A stretch of DNA of 64,000 nt from Drosophila persimilis (taxonomy: Eukaryota; Arthropoda; Insecta; Diptera; Drosophilidae), in contig NW_020825576.1 of assembly GCF_003286085.1 (NCBI RefSeq), positions 1 through 64,000 of the forward strand, read 5' to 3'. A program made the position numbers and the translations under genes. Shown one piece after another: positions 1-10,110 of this stretch (position 1 is the first letter of the stretch; each line of letters opens with the position of its first letter). Below the pieces are notes generated by a model. That model was given only the letters and a program-made list of their open reading frames with translations. It was not told the origin of the DNA and ran no database searches.

Positions 1-1877
1 TGGTGCATCTAACACAGCTGTGGATGATGCTTCTAGCCATTGTCTTGTCATTGATAATCCAATATTGTTGTCTTGCGATTGCCCTTAATGCTTGAGCACC
101 ACAATGCGATTCCTCTCGACAGGACATCGGCTGCGTTGTTGGCCGATGACACGTCGTGACGCCATTGTGACTGATTTGTTAATGCCTGGATTTTGGCTAT
201 TCGATTTGCCACAAAGGTATGGTATGTTGATGACGATGCGTTTATCCAGGATAAAACAACGGTGGAATCACTCCAAAACCATCCTGAAACCGTTGTAATG
301 TCCATGTGCAGATCCTGTCGGACTCGGTTTGTGAGCTCACTGCAGCACAAAGTTCTAACAGTGGTAGTGATTGTTTGGCTGTCGGCGCCACACGTGATTT
401 CGAACAGAGCAGTCTTACTGACACTTGGTTGTTTTTGTATGTAGCGCGTACATATACTGCTGCGCCATATGCTCGTTCTAATGCATCTACAAACTTATGG
501 ACTTCTTGGGTAACTGGAATTTTACCATCGTAGATATGCCGGGGAATTTGCATTTTGTTCAATGTTTGTAAGTCGTCCCGGTATTCTTTCCATTCGGTTT
601 GGTGTTGTAATAGTAATTCGTTATCCCAATCCAGTTTGAGCTCCCAAAGTTGTTGCATGAAGATTTTTGCCTTTACTACCACCGGTGCAAAGAGTCAAAG
701 ATTTGGGCCAGTTCGGAACATACCACCCGTTTGGTGATGCGTGTAGCCTGGCTTTTCTGTGTTCGTCCACACAATGTATCCTTCTTCGGCATCCAGATGA
801 GACCCAGAGTTTTCACGCTGTAGTGCTCTAGTGTCTCTCCTAATTTTACATCGGTTACAATATCCTCTTTGGGGATTCCTTGGAGAAGTTGCTCATTGTT
901 GGAGCACCACTTGCGCAATTTGAATCCGGATGGTAGAAATATCTTATTTAGTTCTTGACGAGCATGAATTGCCTCTGGAATCGTGTTTGCTCCAGTTAGA
1001 CAGTCGTCAACATAGAAATCTGTTTTTAATGTTGTTGATCCTACTGGTAGTCTGTCTTTGTATTGTATTGCCAAATGATCCAGACATTTCGTTGCTAGGA
1101 ACGGAGCAGCTGTTGTCCCATATGTTACTGTTTTCAGGCGATAGTACCTGATCTCTTCGGATGGATTGCTTATCCAGACTATCATCTGATGGAATTGATC
1201 CTCCGGATTCATCCACACTTGCCGGTACATCTTTTCTATGTCCGCTGTGAATACGTACTTATGAATGGACATAAGTTCGCTCTGAACGGTGGGTCCAGCC
1301 TGCAGAATGTCGTTCAAAGATTTCCCGCTTGTTGATTTGCATGAGGCATCGAATACTACCCGAAGCTTTGTGGTGGTGCTCTCAGGTTTGAGTACACAAT
1401 GATATGGAATGAAGTAGTGCCTTTTGGGAACTTTTGATGCTGGCACAATCTTCATATGTCCTAGTCCTTCATACTCTTCCATGAAGTCCACATAACTCTT
1501 CCAAGTTTCTGCTGAGCTTCGCCGCTCCAACGCTAGGAATCTTTTTTTTGCGGTTTCCAAGGACTCCCCCAGGGCTGAAGGGTGTTCGGAAAATAGGAGC
1601 TTTACAATAAAACGGCCGTCTGAAGCTGTCTGAAGATTTTCTATAAAATGAGCTTCACACCGTGCTTCCACTGGAGTGCGTGGTTTGTCTTCCGTCTCTA
1701 GATTGTCCAGAGTGCATAATCTTTCCATGAGCTCGTTTACTCCCGTTGCACAAATGGGTGAGGAATTGTGGGCAGATTTGACTTTTCCTGCCACAATCCA
1801 TCCCAGCTTAGCTGTTGATCTGGTAGCAGAAGCGAGTAGTAATGCTCGACTCCGATTTACATGTCTGTTGCTGAACA
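1..1877 (-). mobile_element. BEL/Pao LTR retrotransposon BEL-1 (roo-like), left copy, cut by window edge
   Basis: The minus strand holds a BEL/Pao pol fragment that runs off the window at base 1. At its 5' side only about 20 bp of LTR survive (about 1858-1877, reading TGTTCAGC... on minus), joined directly to the end of the protease region. The same junction occurs in the longer copy at 41188-41207, so this is a deletion derivative that was duplicated with its flank. The base after the LTR edge (GATAT at 1878) matches the target duplication seen around the longer copy. Confidence 0.85.
48..1794 (-). pseudogene. pol: BEL-1 pol fragment: reverse transcriptase and RNase H
   Basis: Read on the minus strand, 1794-676 gives the end of the protease, then the BEL-type RT (HYFIPYHCVLKPES, LRVVFDASCK, and the YVDD active site in DFYVDDCLTGA). 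The frame then breaks near 690 through a loss of about 10 bp and continues in 682-242 with the post-RT region, and breaks again into 350-48 with an RNase H-like domain (FWSDSTVVLSWI). Compared with the copy at 40234-41124 it lacks 18 bp (six residues, LLRFRI) near 1265, flanked by a GAAT microhomology. The two frame breaks are shared with the other copy, so they predate the duplication. Not functional. Confidence 0.85.
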
Positions 1878-1889
1878 GATATAGTGTTT

Positions 1890-2903
1890 TTATACCCGAT
1901 ACTCAAAATGAGTATTGGGGTATATTAGATTTGTGGTAAAAGTGGATGTGTGTAACGTCCAGAAGGAATCGTTTCCGACCCTATAAAGTATATATATTCT
2001 TGATCAGCATCAATAGCCGAGTCGATTGAGCCCTGTCTGTCCGTCCGTCTGTCCGTCTGTCCGTCCCCTTCAGCGCCTAATGCTCAAAGACTATAAGAGC
2101 TAGAGCAACGATGTTTTGGATCCAGACTTCTGTAATATGTCACTGCTCCAAAAATATTTCAAAACTTTGCCCCGCCCACTTCCGCCCCCACAAAGGGCGA
2201 AAATCTGTGGCATCCACAATTTTAAAGATACGAGAAAACTAAAAACGCAGAATCGTAGAGAATGACCATATCTTTTAGACTGCAGAATCTGAATTCGATC
2301 GTATTATTATTATAGCCAGCATCAAGAAAACAATTTCATTTTTTCTCGCCCTGTCTCTCTCTAACACACAGGTAGCATAGGCGGCTTTGCTTAGAGTAAA
2401 ACATTAGCGCCTAGATCTCAGAGACTATAAAAGCTAGAGCAGCCAAATTTGGTATCCACACTCCTAATATATCGGACCGAGACGAGTTTGTTTCAAAATT
2501 TCGCCACACCCCCTTCCGCCCCCGCAAAGGATGCAAATCTGGGGATATTCACAAATCTCAGAGACTATTAAAGCTAGAGTAACCAAATCTGGTATCCGCA
2601 CTTCTGTTAGATCTCACTATAAAACCTTTATCTCAAAATTTCGCCCCACCCCCTTCCGCCTCCACAAAGGTCGAAAATCTGTTGCATCCACAATATTGCA
2701 GATTTGCGAAAACTAAAAACGCAGAATCATAGATAACGACCATATCTATCAGATTGCTGAATCTGGATCAGATCAGATCGCACGCTCTCTTTGTCGTGTC
2801 GTTTAATATTAGCGGCGTCTGCCGGAGGAGAGCCATACTGACTTAGTATCGGGTATAACCGTAGAGTTGCGGTGTCCGCAGCAACTCACAACGTTCCACC
2901 TCG
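1890..2903 (+). mobile_element. ISY/DINE-1 Helentron copy 1
   Basis: Reference description for this family. The 5' end is TTATACCCGATACTC followed by its own near-complement, a terminal hairpin. Then come a (GTCY)n microsatellite (here about 2034-2067), three related internal modules, a 3' sub-terminal repeat AGTATCGGGTATAA that is the inverse of the 5' end, a hairpin (GAGTTG...CAACTC), and the terminus CCCCCTCG. This is the published architecture of non-coding Helentrons such as DINE-1. No transposase is encoded. This copy has lost the segment between GATCAGATC and GCACGC near 2790, and carries AAAGAGAGCG where other copies have AAAGAGTGCG. Confidence 0.9.
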
Positions 2904-4025
2904 TTATACCCGATACTCAAAATGAGTATTGGGGTATATTAGATTTGTGGTAAAAGTGGATGTGTGTAACGTCCAGAAGGAATCGTTTCCGACCCTATAA
3001 AGTATATATATTCTTGATCAGCATCAATAGCCGAGTCGATTGAGCCCTGTCTGTCTGTCCGTCCGTCCGTCCGTCCGTCTGTCCGTCTGTCCGTCTGTCC
3101 GTCCCCTTCAGCGCCTAATGCTCAAAGACTATAAGAGCTAGAACAACGATGTTTTGGATCCAGACTTCTGTGATATGTCACTGCTACAAAAATATTTCAA
3201 AACTTTGCCCCGCCCACTTCCGCCCCCACAAAGGGCGAAAATCTGTGGCATCCACAATTTCGACGATACGAGAAAACTAAAAACGCAGAATCGTAGAAGA
3301 TGACTATATCTTCTAGAGTGCAAAATCTGAACCAGATCGTATAAATATTATAGCCAGAATCACGAAAACAATTTCACTCTTTCTCGCTCTGTCTCACTCT
3401 AACACACAGGTTTCATGGTCGGTTTTGCCAATTGCAAAATATGAGTTCAAGGATCTCAGAACCTATAAGAGCCAGAGCAACCAAATTTGGTATCCACACT
3501 CCTGTGATATCGAACCTTGACCGTTTCATGTCCAAATTTCGCCACACCCCCTTCCGCCCCCGCAAAGGACGAAAATCTGAGGCAACCACAAATCTCAGAG
3601 ACTATTAAGGCTAGAGTAACCAAATTTGGTACACACACTCCTTTAAGATGTCACTATAAAACGTATATCTCAGAATTTCGCGCCACCCCCATCCGCCCCC
3701 ACAAAGGACAAAAATCTGTTGCATCCACAATATTGCAGATTTGAGAAAACTAAAAACGCAGAATCATAGATAATGACCATATCTATTAGATTGCTGAATC
3801 TGGATCAGATCAGATCATTTTTATAGCCAAAAGGAACAAATCAATTTGCAGTGGCTACGCAGCGCCCGACGTCACGCTCAGACTGATTTTCTGTCTCTCT
3901 CGCACGCACTCTTTGTCGTGTCGTTAAATATTAGCGGCGTCTGCCGGAGGAGAGCCATACTGACTTAGTATCGGGTATAACTCTAGAGTTGCGGTGTCCG
4001 CAGCAACTCACAACGTTCCCCCTCG
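2904..4025 (+). mobile_element. ISY/DINE-1 Helentron copy 2, head-to-tail with copy 1
   Basis: It starts with TTATACCCG immediately after the CTCG end of copy 1, with no spacer. Full length, about 1.12 kb, GTCY tract at about 3043-3104. It ends in CCCCCTCG followed by a T run. Confidence 0.9.
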
Positions 4026-4404
4026 TTTTTTTTTAAGTTCAGAGGAAAGGTAGCATGAGTCTACAAGAAGAATTTACAATCGTTAATATTTAATTAGAGG
4101 GGGCTTAAGAGGGCTAAGTTCGGGTTTTCAGATACATATATTGTTGTTGAGGAACCAAAATTGAGGCAAAAACAATTAAAGTCAAGTATTTAAAACAAGA
4201 CAGTTAAGTAGAAAATTGATTCATTAATCGGATAAAATTATGTGGGCAGGGCTGAGAGATCTAGATATCTAAAAATATTCGACGGAATATCAAAATTGTT
4301 TCTGCTTCGAACTGTATTGGAAAAAGCAATAATGCAGCTGGCTGGATGACAACAAAGCAATAATATAAGTCCAGTCCACATCATTGCAAAGCGACTGTCC
4401 CTGC
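4026..4404. other. Non-coding flank upstream of the Tbc1d13-like gene
   Basis: AT-rich unique sequence with no ORF worth reporting. Part of it (about 4173-4290) recurs at 41290-41420 in the second gene copy and, more diverged, at 33102-33215 (shared ATTCATTAATCGGATAAAATT and ATTCGACGGAATATCAAAA). Confidence 0.6.
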
Positions 4405-5706
4405 ATGGAGCAAACTGAGATCCTCGCCCGCATACAGCCAAAGCATGTCCATTTTCAAGGCGCGGTATGGACGACACAAAAATGTGACGTGTTTTCGGGA
4501 ATTAAGAACAAAAGATTGTTATCCCCCCCTGTATCTTTCAGTGTAAAAGAGTTCGATGATGCGCTGGCCCAGGATGTGGTTGACCTAAAGGAGCTGCGCA
4601 GACTGACGTTTAATGGTGGGATATCACACTTCTGATAGGCGTAGTAATTCATGGACATGAATCCAATCCAATCCACAGGTGTGCCCGATGTACAAAGCTT
4701 CCGTGCACTCAGCTGGAAACTGCTGTTGGGCTACTTGGGACCAAGACGCAGCAGTTGGACGACCACGCTGGCCCAGAAGCGAGCCCTGTACCAGCAGTTC
4801 ATTGAGGAATTGGCACTCCCCCCGGGACACAGCTGCAATGGAGCTGGAGAAGGCGACGGGGACGGGGACGTCGCTGTTGATTCAAGGGGCGTTGGCCTAC
4901 AAGATCATCCGCTTAGCGAGGGGCCAGAAAGCGCCTGGAACACATTCTTCAATGACAACAAATTTCTGCTGCAGATCGGCAAAGATGTGAGGCGCCTGTG
5001 TCCCGACACCTCGTTCTTTCAGCAGCCCACAGAGTATCCCTGTGACATTGTGGTGCACAGTAAAGGCGAGCACGGGCGCCGGCTTCACAAACGGGTAGTG
5101 CCCACGGTGCTCAGCTCGGCGAACGTCCTGGCCTGGGTTACGTACAGGGCATGAATGAGATTGTCGGACCCATCTACTATGTGATGGCCTCGGATCCGGA
5201 TCTCTCTTACCGCGCCCACGCGGAGGCAGACTGTTTCTTCTTCTTCACGGCTCTAATGAGCGAGATACGCGACTTCTTCATCAAGACTCTGGACGATGCG
5301 GAGGGTGGTATAAAGTTCATGATGGGCCTGCTATCTAACATGCTGAAGACTAAAGATATAGCATCTGAAGAGCCAAGAGCTGCCTCCGCAGTACTACAGC
5401 TTCAGGTGGCTCACCCTCCTGCTCTCGCAGGAGTTTCCACTGCCCGATGTGCTGCGAATTTGGGATTAGGTATTCTCGGACGAGCAGCGCTTTAATTTTC
5501 TCATCAAAATCTGCTGAACCATGATATTGTAAGCATGCGCTGACTTTCAACTGATTCATTTGCATTTACTGATGTATTTACTGATTTATAGAATCCAAAG
5601 GGAAGCAATTTTAGAGAACGACTTTGCCTCGAATGTGAAGCTGCTGCAAAACTATCCACCCATTGACATAAACGTTGTGATTACTCATGCAGTCTCCCTG
5701 GCGTAG
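4405..5706 (+). pseudogene. Tbc1d13: Tbc1d13-like Rab GTPase-activating protein, decayed (copy 1)
   Basis: Conceptual exons match TBC1D13, a Rab GAP of membrane traffic. Exon 1 is 4405-4615, with a 63-bp intron 4616-4678 whose donor GTGGGA is poor. Exon 2 begins VPDVQSFRALSWKLLLGYL and keeps the arginine-finger motif IGKDVRRLCPD. A large deletion near 5125 removes the stretch before the catalytic GYVQGMNEIVG (glutamine finger) and shifts the frame. Downstream, the RWLTLLLSQEF...RIWD block is followed by an in-frame TAG near 5467 and a TGA near 5518. A good intron, 5529-5591, precedes the last exon ending at 5706. Several independent lesions make it a pseudogene. It converges on the S-Lap-like gene. 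The symbol is the vertebrate family name. Confidence 0.85.
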
Positions 5707-6041
5707 CACTCACTTTTAGTGATACCACAGATATTACATATAATACCCGATTCCGGGTAGAGTCTGACAAAGCAATAATCCACAGTGTCTAGTTATCATG
5801 TTCAATAGTTGGAAGCCCAGGACCCAACAAAAGATCGAACACTAGCGCTGTTTCTCTGTTTTATACGTTACAATTTCATAATAAACGAATGTGCCGCATG
5901 TGTTTGTGTGGAGATTAAAAATGCGAAAACATATGTAAAATAGAGTGATCATAGCTCAAGTGTAATTTTGTGTTCGTGTGTGGCATCGTCAAAAAACACA
6001 GTAAAAAATATATATAACATTGGATTCCCGTTAGAGATTGA
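5707..6041. other. Convergent intergenic region between the Tbc1d13-like and S-Lap-like genes
   Basis: About 335 bp holding both 3' flanks. It has AATAAA-like signals (AATAAACGAA near 5880 on plus) and AT-rich sequence. Overlapping 3' ends of the two original transcripts are possible. No ORF. Confidence 0.5.
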
Positions 6042-7795
6042 TTACTTGGCCAAACGTGGTGCCGTATCCTTGCAAATCGTCTGAGCAATAAACTCCACCA
6101 GTGTTCGGGTCGGGCGGCCGGCCATTCCCTTGCGCAGATACTCGTATTCGAAGCCCTTTGTCACCATAACATTTGTGGCATCCTTTGAGGGAGAAAGTCC
6201 ATAAGATCTGCGCCCCAACAAAGCGCCCCACAATACTCACAATATGCATCCACTGGCCACAGGGCACAAACTCACGGAGAAAGGCAGCGGCCTTGCATGG
6301 ACGTCCACCTCGGTCAATGCCATAGTTCTGCACATCGCTGCGTCCCCCGGCACGCACGGCCTTGCTGTAATATTTCCACAATGGGAAGCGCCACACACGA
6401 TCTCCGGTATGCATGCTGGCGTGCTTGATCTGCTGCCACAGGATCTCCGAGTTGGTAAAGACCCCCGCAGCCGACTCATCCAGGGCCTGGCGCATGTAGC
6501 CCGAGCAGGTGCCGACGTCAATGATGCACTTGGGACAGAAGTTTTGCGCATACAGCAGGGCGTCTGCCAGGACCAGTACATCCTCGTGATCGGTGCACTG
6601 GATCTCGATGGTCTTGCCGTTCATGGACTTGACCATGTCCCCAGTACGGACCGAATTGCAGCCCACTACGTTTTCACAAAGAGGTATCAGGCCGCGAATG
6701 TTGACCTAAGAACAGCACTATTATTCAAGGAGATATCATTTCTGTCCTGAGTACTTACCGGTAAACGCAGGCCAGCCACAGCTCGACAACAGGCCACCAC
6801 AACGGCGGCCCCGGTCATGTCGCCACGCATATGGAAGAGCTCATGTTTCTCTTTCAGGCACAATCCTCCAGCATCGTAAGTCACGCCTTGGCCCACCAGC
6901 ACAATGGGGCGCTCCTCGGCACAGGTGCCGTAGTAACTCAGCTCCAGGAAGATGGGTGGCTCGCACGAGGCCTTGCCAGGAAGGCGTGCATTGACTGGCT
7001 CTCGGCCCAGCCCTCGACCTTGACCTCCACATTGACACCGGATTTGCACAGCACCTCGACGACATTCTGCGCAAAAGCTGTGGGTGTGAGGAGGTTGGAG
7101 GGCATCTCCTGCAGCTGTCTCGTCAGGTTCTGGGCGGCTGCCTTCTGCAGACCAATGCGCCATCCTTCGAGGTCGCAGACCTCGTCTTTTCTTGCGTATA
7201 AGTCCAGCGACGGCACTGGAATCCTGTTCTGTGGGTTACGCAGATCCTGGTAGAGCCAGATGCCCAATGCGGCCCCCTCGGCGGCGGACTCGGCGTGGCC
7301 GCAGTTTTCAACTTCGATTCTGTCGGTGTCCAGCTCGGCCAGGATACGGCAGGCGGCGGCCACGGAGCGACGGATCGCCTCCTTCTGTTCGTCGAGCACC
7401 TCGTAGGGATTGTAGCCGAGGCACTCCTTGCCGAGGCCGACCACAGAGTAATAGGGGATGCGCTCTGGCTCGATCGCGAAGAAAAGGCGAGCCTCGCCCC
7501 GCTTGGGCATGGGTCCGGACATGCGGAGGACCTCTAGCAATCGGCCGGCAGTCTTCTGGACATTGTACCGCCAACCGGCCGCGGTGAGGACGCCAGCATC
7601 ATTGCGGTCCGTTTCGTCGGCGAACACGCCGACCACAAGTCCGCGGGATGGAGGATCCGCACACATGTCCATCTGCTGGAGCTGCAACATCCGGTTTACC
7701 GCCTGCGAGGCGGAGCGGCGCTGGATAGCCTGGGGACGTGGTCGCAGGCGCTGCGGGAAGGCCTGGGAGACCAGCCGACGTACAACGCCAAGCAT
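6042..7795 (-). pseudogene. S-Lap: S-Lap-like (sperm leucyl aminopeptidase, M17) gene, frameshifted (copy 1)
   Basis: Three exons on the minus strand: 7795-6759, 6705-6241 and 6182-6042, with a 53-bp intron (6706-6758, GTAAGT...TTAG) and a 58-bp intron (6183-6240, GTGAGT...AAAG). The spliced frame reads LRLP-VNIRGLIPLCENVVG and WMHI-DATNVMVTKG. The start at 7795 (MLGVVRRLVSQAF) gives a basic, mitochondrial-type presequence. M17 landmarks are altered: the VGKG lysine is glutamine (VGQGVTYDAGG), and in NTDAEGRL the arginine is valine (CTDHEDVL), while the metal-site Asp and Glu remain. Loss of catalysis is known for several Drosophila S-Laps, which build sperm mitochondrial paracrystal. A frameshift near 6968-6976 separates HAFLA from SCEPPIFLELSYYG, and copy 2 shares it. 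Confidence 0.85.
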
Positions 7796-7976
7796 TATTT
7801 TTCGTTGAGCCCACACAAAGTACCAAATATCAGAATATACGTATTTCGTGTTCAATTTCTAGCAATAGAGAATGCCAAATTGAGGCGATGAATGTACTCC
7901 ATGAGAAAGTGACACTCACTTCAAGGGCTATTTGGTCGGTACATTAAGGAAATTCGAAAGGATCAGAATCTAAAAA
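7796..7976 (-). other. 5' flank of the S-Lap-like gene
   Basis: 180 bp upstream of the likely start codon. An in-frame extension reaches 7855 (MNTKYVYSD...), but it does not look like a presequence, so the start at 7795 is preferred. No TATA box recognised. It is interrupted at 7977 by an ISY, whereas at 44949 the same site is empty. Confidence 0.45.
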
Positions 7977-9090
7977 CGAGGGGGAACGCTGTGAGTTGCT
8001 GCGGACACCGCAACTCTACAGTTATACCCGATACTTAGTCAGTATGGCTCTCCTCCGGCAGACGCCGCTAATATTAAACGACACGACAAAGAGTGCGTGC
8101 GAGAGAGACAGAAAATCAGTCTGAGCATGACGTCGGGCGCTGCGTAGCCACTGCAAATTGATTTGTTCCTTTTGGCTATAAAAATGATCTGATCTGATCC
8201 AGATTCAGCAATCTGATAGATATGGTCATTATCTATGATTCTGCGTTTTTAGTTTTCTCAAATCTGCAATATTGTGGATGCAACAGATTTTCGTCCTTTG
8301 TGGGGGCGGATGGGGGTGGGGCGAAATTCTGAGATATACGTTTTATAGTGACATCTTAAAGGAGTGTGTGCACCAAATTTGGTTACTCTAGCCTTAATAG
8401 TCTCTGAGATTTGTGGTTGCCTCAGATTTTCGTCCTTTGCGGGGGCGGAAGGGGGTGTGGCGAAATTTGGACAGGAAACGGTCAAGGTCCGATATCACAG
8501 GAGTGTGGATACCAAATTTGGTTGCTCTGGCTTTTATAGGTTCTGAGATCCTTGAACTCATATTTTGCAATTGGCAAAACCGACCATGAAACCTGTGTGT
8601 TAGAGTGAGACAGAGAGAGAAAGAGTGAAATTGTTTTCGTGATTCTGGCTGTAATAATTATACGATCTGGTTCAGATTTTGCACTCTAGAAGATATAGTC
8701 ATCTTCTACGATTCTGCGTTTTTAGTTTTCTCGTATCGTCGAAATTGTGGATGCCACAGATTTTCGCCCTTTGTGGGGGCGGAAGTGGGCGGGGCAAAGT
8801 TTTGAAATATTTTTGGAGCAGTGACATATCACAGAAGTCTGGATCCAAAACATCGTTGCTCTAGCTCTTATAGTCTTTGAGCATTAGGCGCTGAAGGGGA
8901 CGGACAGACGGACAGACGGACAGACGGACGGACGGACAGACAGACATGGCTCAATCGACTCGGCTATTGATGCTGATCAAGAATATATATACTTTATGGG
9001 GTCGGAAACGATTCCTTCTGGACGTTACACACATCCACTTTCACCACAAATCTAATATACCCCAATACTCATTTTGAGTATCGGGTATAA
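7977..9090 (-). mobile_element. ISY/DINE-1 Helentron copy 3
   Basis: Full-length copy in the S-Lap 5' flank, GTCY tract at about 8898-8945. The orthologous site at 44944-44960 (AATCTAAAAACGAGTGG) lacks it and shows a precise insertion between two A bases without target duplication. Confidence 0.92.
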
Positions 9091-9859
9091 CGAGTGGACA
9101 TCGGCCCTTCACTCACTACTGTTTTGGTTTGGCTGTCCTCGGAGGAGTAAACATATCGAGTATGTATATCTTTGACAAATGGGGCTAACAAATCATGAAC
9201 TCTTGAAGGGCCATGGTACTCAAATAGATGTGGCTCTGGATGAGTGTAACTTCCAGAAGGAAGCCTTTTCGTCCTATGAGCGTCCTTGATGAGCACCTAG
9301 ATATCAGAGACCATGAAAGCTAGAGCAACCAAATTGTATATCCAGACACCTGGACACGTCCGCCCCCACAAAGACCAAAAATCTGTGGCATTCACAATTA
9401 ACGCAGAATCGTAGAGAACGCCATATTTACGTTATTATAACGACCAAATCGCCTTCCACGCGCTTACTCATTCTCTCTCGATCTCTCTATCCATCTCACA
9501 CACTCTTTCTCGTGCAGTGTGTTCGCTCTGGCGGAGGGAAGCGAGACAGAACGGCGGGCTTGTGTGTAAGAAAGAGAGAGAGGGAGAAAAGTTCCACTCT
9601 CCTATCTCATGACAATTGCGAGCATAATTCAGAGTTAATTTCGTTCCCGCTCGTTAAAGAATCTTTTTTGTATAAGTGGGTGATAAAAAAGAAAGGTTTT
9701 TAAAATCAAATCGTTAGAGAATACAATTTATTTGGCATACGCCTAACTTTTAAAATATTTCAGCGAAAAATAAGTTTAATTTTACAATAAGGCATCGCCG
9801 TTACAAAGTGCCGTGACTAAATGATTCCTTTAAAGTTTCGATACTGCATCATTAATTCC
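9091..9859. mobile_element. Old diverged DINE-like relic next to BEL-2
   Basis: The middle (about 9295-9420) aligns to ISY modules (ATCAGAGACCATGAAAGCTA, CCGCCCCCACAAAGACC, AACGCAGAATCGTAGAGAAC) but is far more diverged. It has no recognisable GTCY tract or 3' hairpin. A CT-rich stretch and a GA-rich stretch (about 9470-9600) and AT-rich sequence follow, up to the BEL-2 LTR edge at 9860. The copy at 44951-45748 has an extra 36 bp near 45290, so this one is deleted. Confidence 0.55.
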
Positions 9860-10110
9860 TGAAAATTTAGAATAGTTTTTCTAAAATAAAGAGACCGAAA
9901 AACTTGGGTGACTGCAAATTTGTATTTTACGACGACGAAAAAAAAGGAGTGCGTGCGTTCGTTTTCATAGATTTTTCTCGACTTCTCTTCATATATTCAA
10001 ACAATTTCTTCTGCGCCTATCTTACCTACGGTTGCAAAGCGGCCTAACTTACACTAGACTTCATAAAATACGATCCTAATAACAATTATTATACGCCAAA
10101 TGGCGCTACA
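9860..10110 (-). mobile_element. BEL-2 3' LTR, internally deleted (copy a)
   Basis: On minus it starts TGTAGCGCCATTTGG right after a purine-rich tract (ACGGGGCCGG) and ends ...AATTTTCA. Compared with the 309-bp LTR at 45749-46057 it lacks about 58 bp around the TATA-like motif, near 10045. The LTR end was fixed with the copy at 23695, where TTTTCA is followed by a primer-binding-site-like TGGCGCC. Confidence 0.75.

Noticed and set aside
4405-5706. Tbc1d13-like gene as an intact novel short Rab GAP using the frames 4651-5154 and 5151-5495
   Set aside because: The frames are joined only by a deletion junction, and conserved sequence continues in another frame past two stops in both copies.
5740-5760. 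ATACCCGATTCCGGGTAG near 5743 as an ISY end
   Set aside because: Only a short similarity to the ISY terminus, with no further element sequence on either side.
6042-7795. S-Lap-like copies as active aminopeptidase genes
   Set aside because: A frameshift shared by both copies, further deletions in copy 2 and loss of catalytic Lys and Arg positions.
8258-8485. Recurrent 60-77-residue ORFs in nearly every ISY (frames with SAPAKDEN or CGGGSGRGK)
   Set aside because: They repeat because the ISY modules repeat. They lie on both strands, are broken freely by indels and have no initiation context. DINE-1/ISY elements are non-coding.
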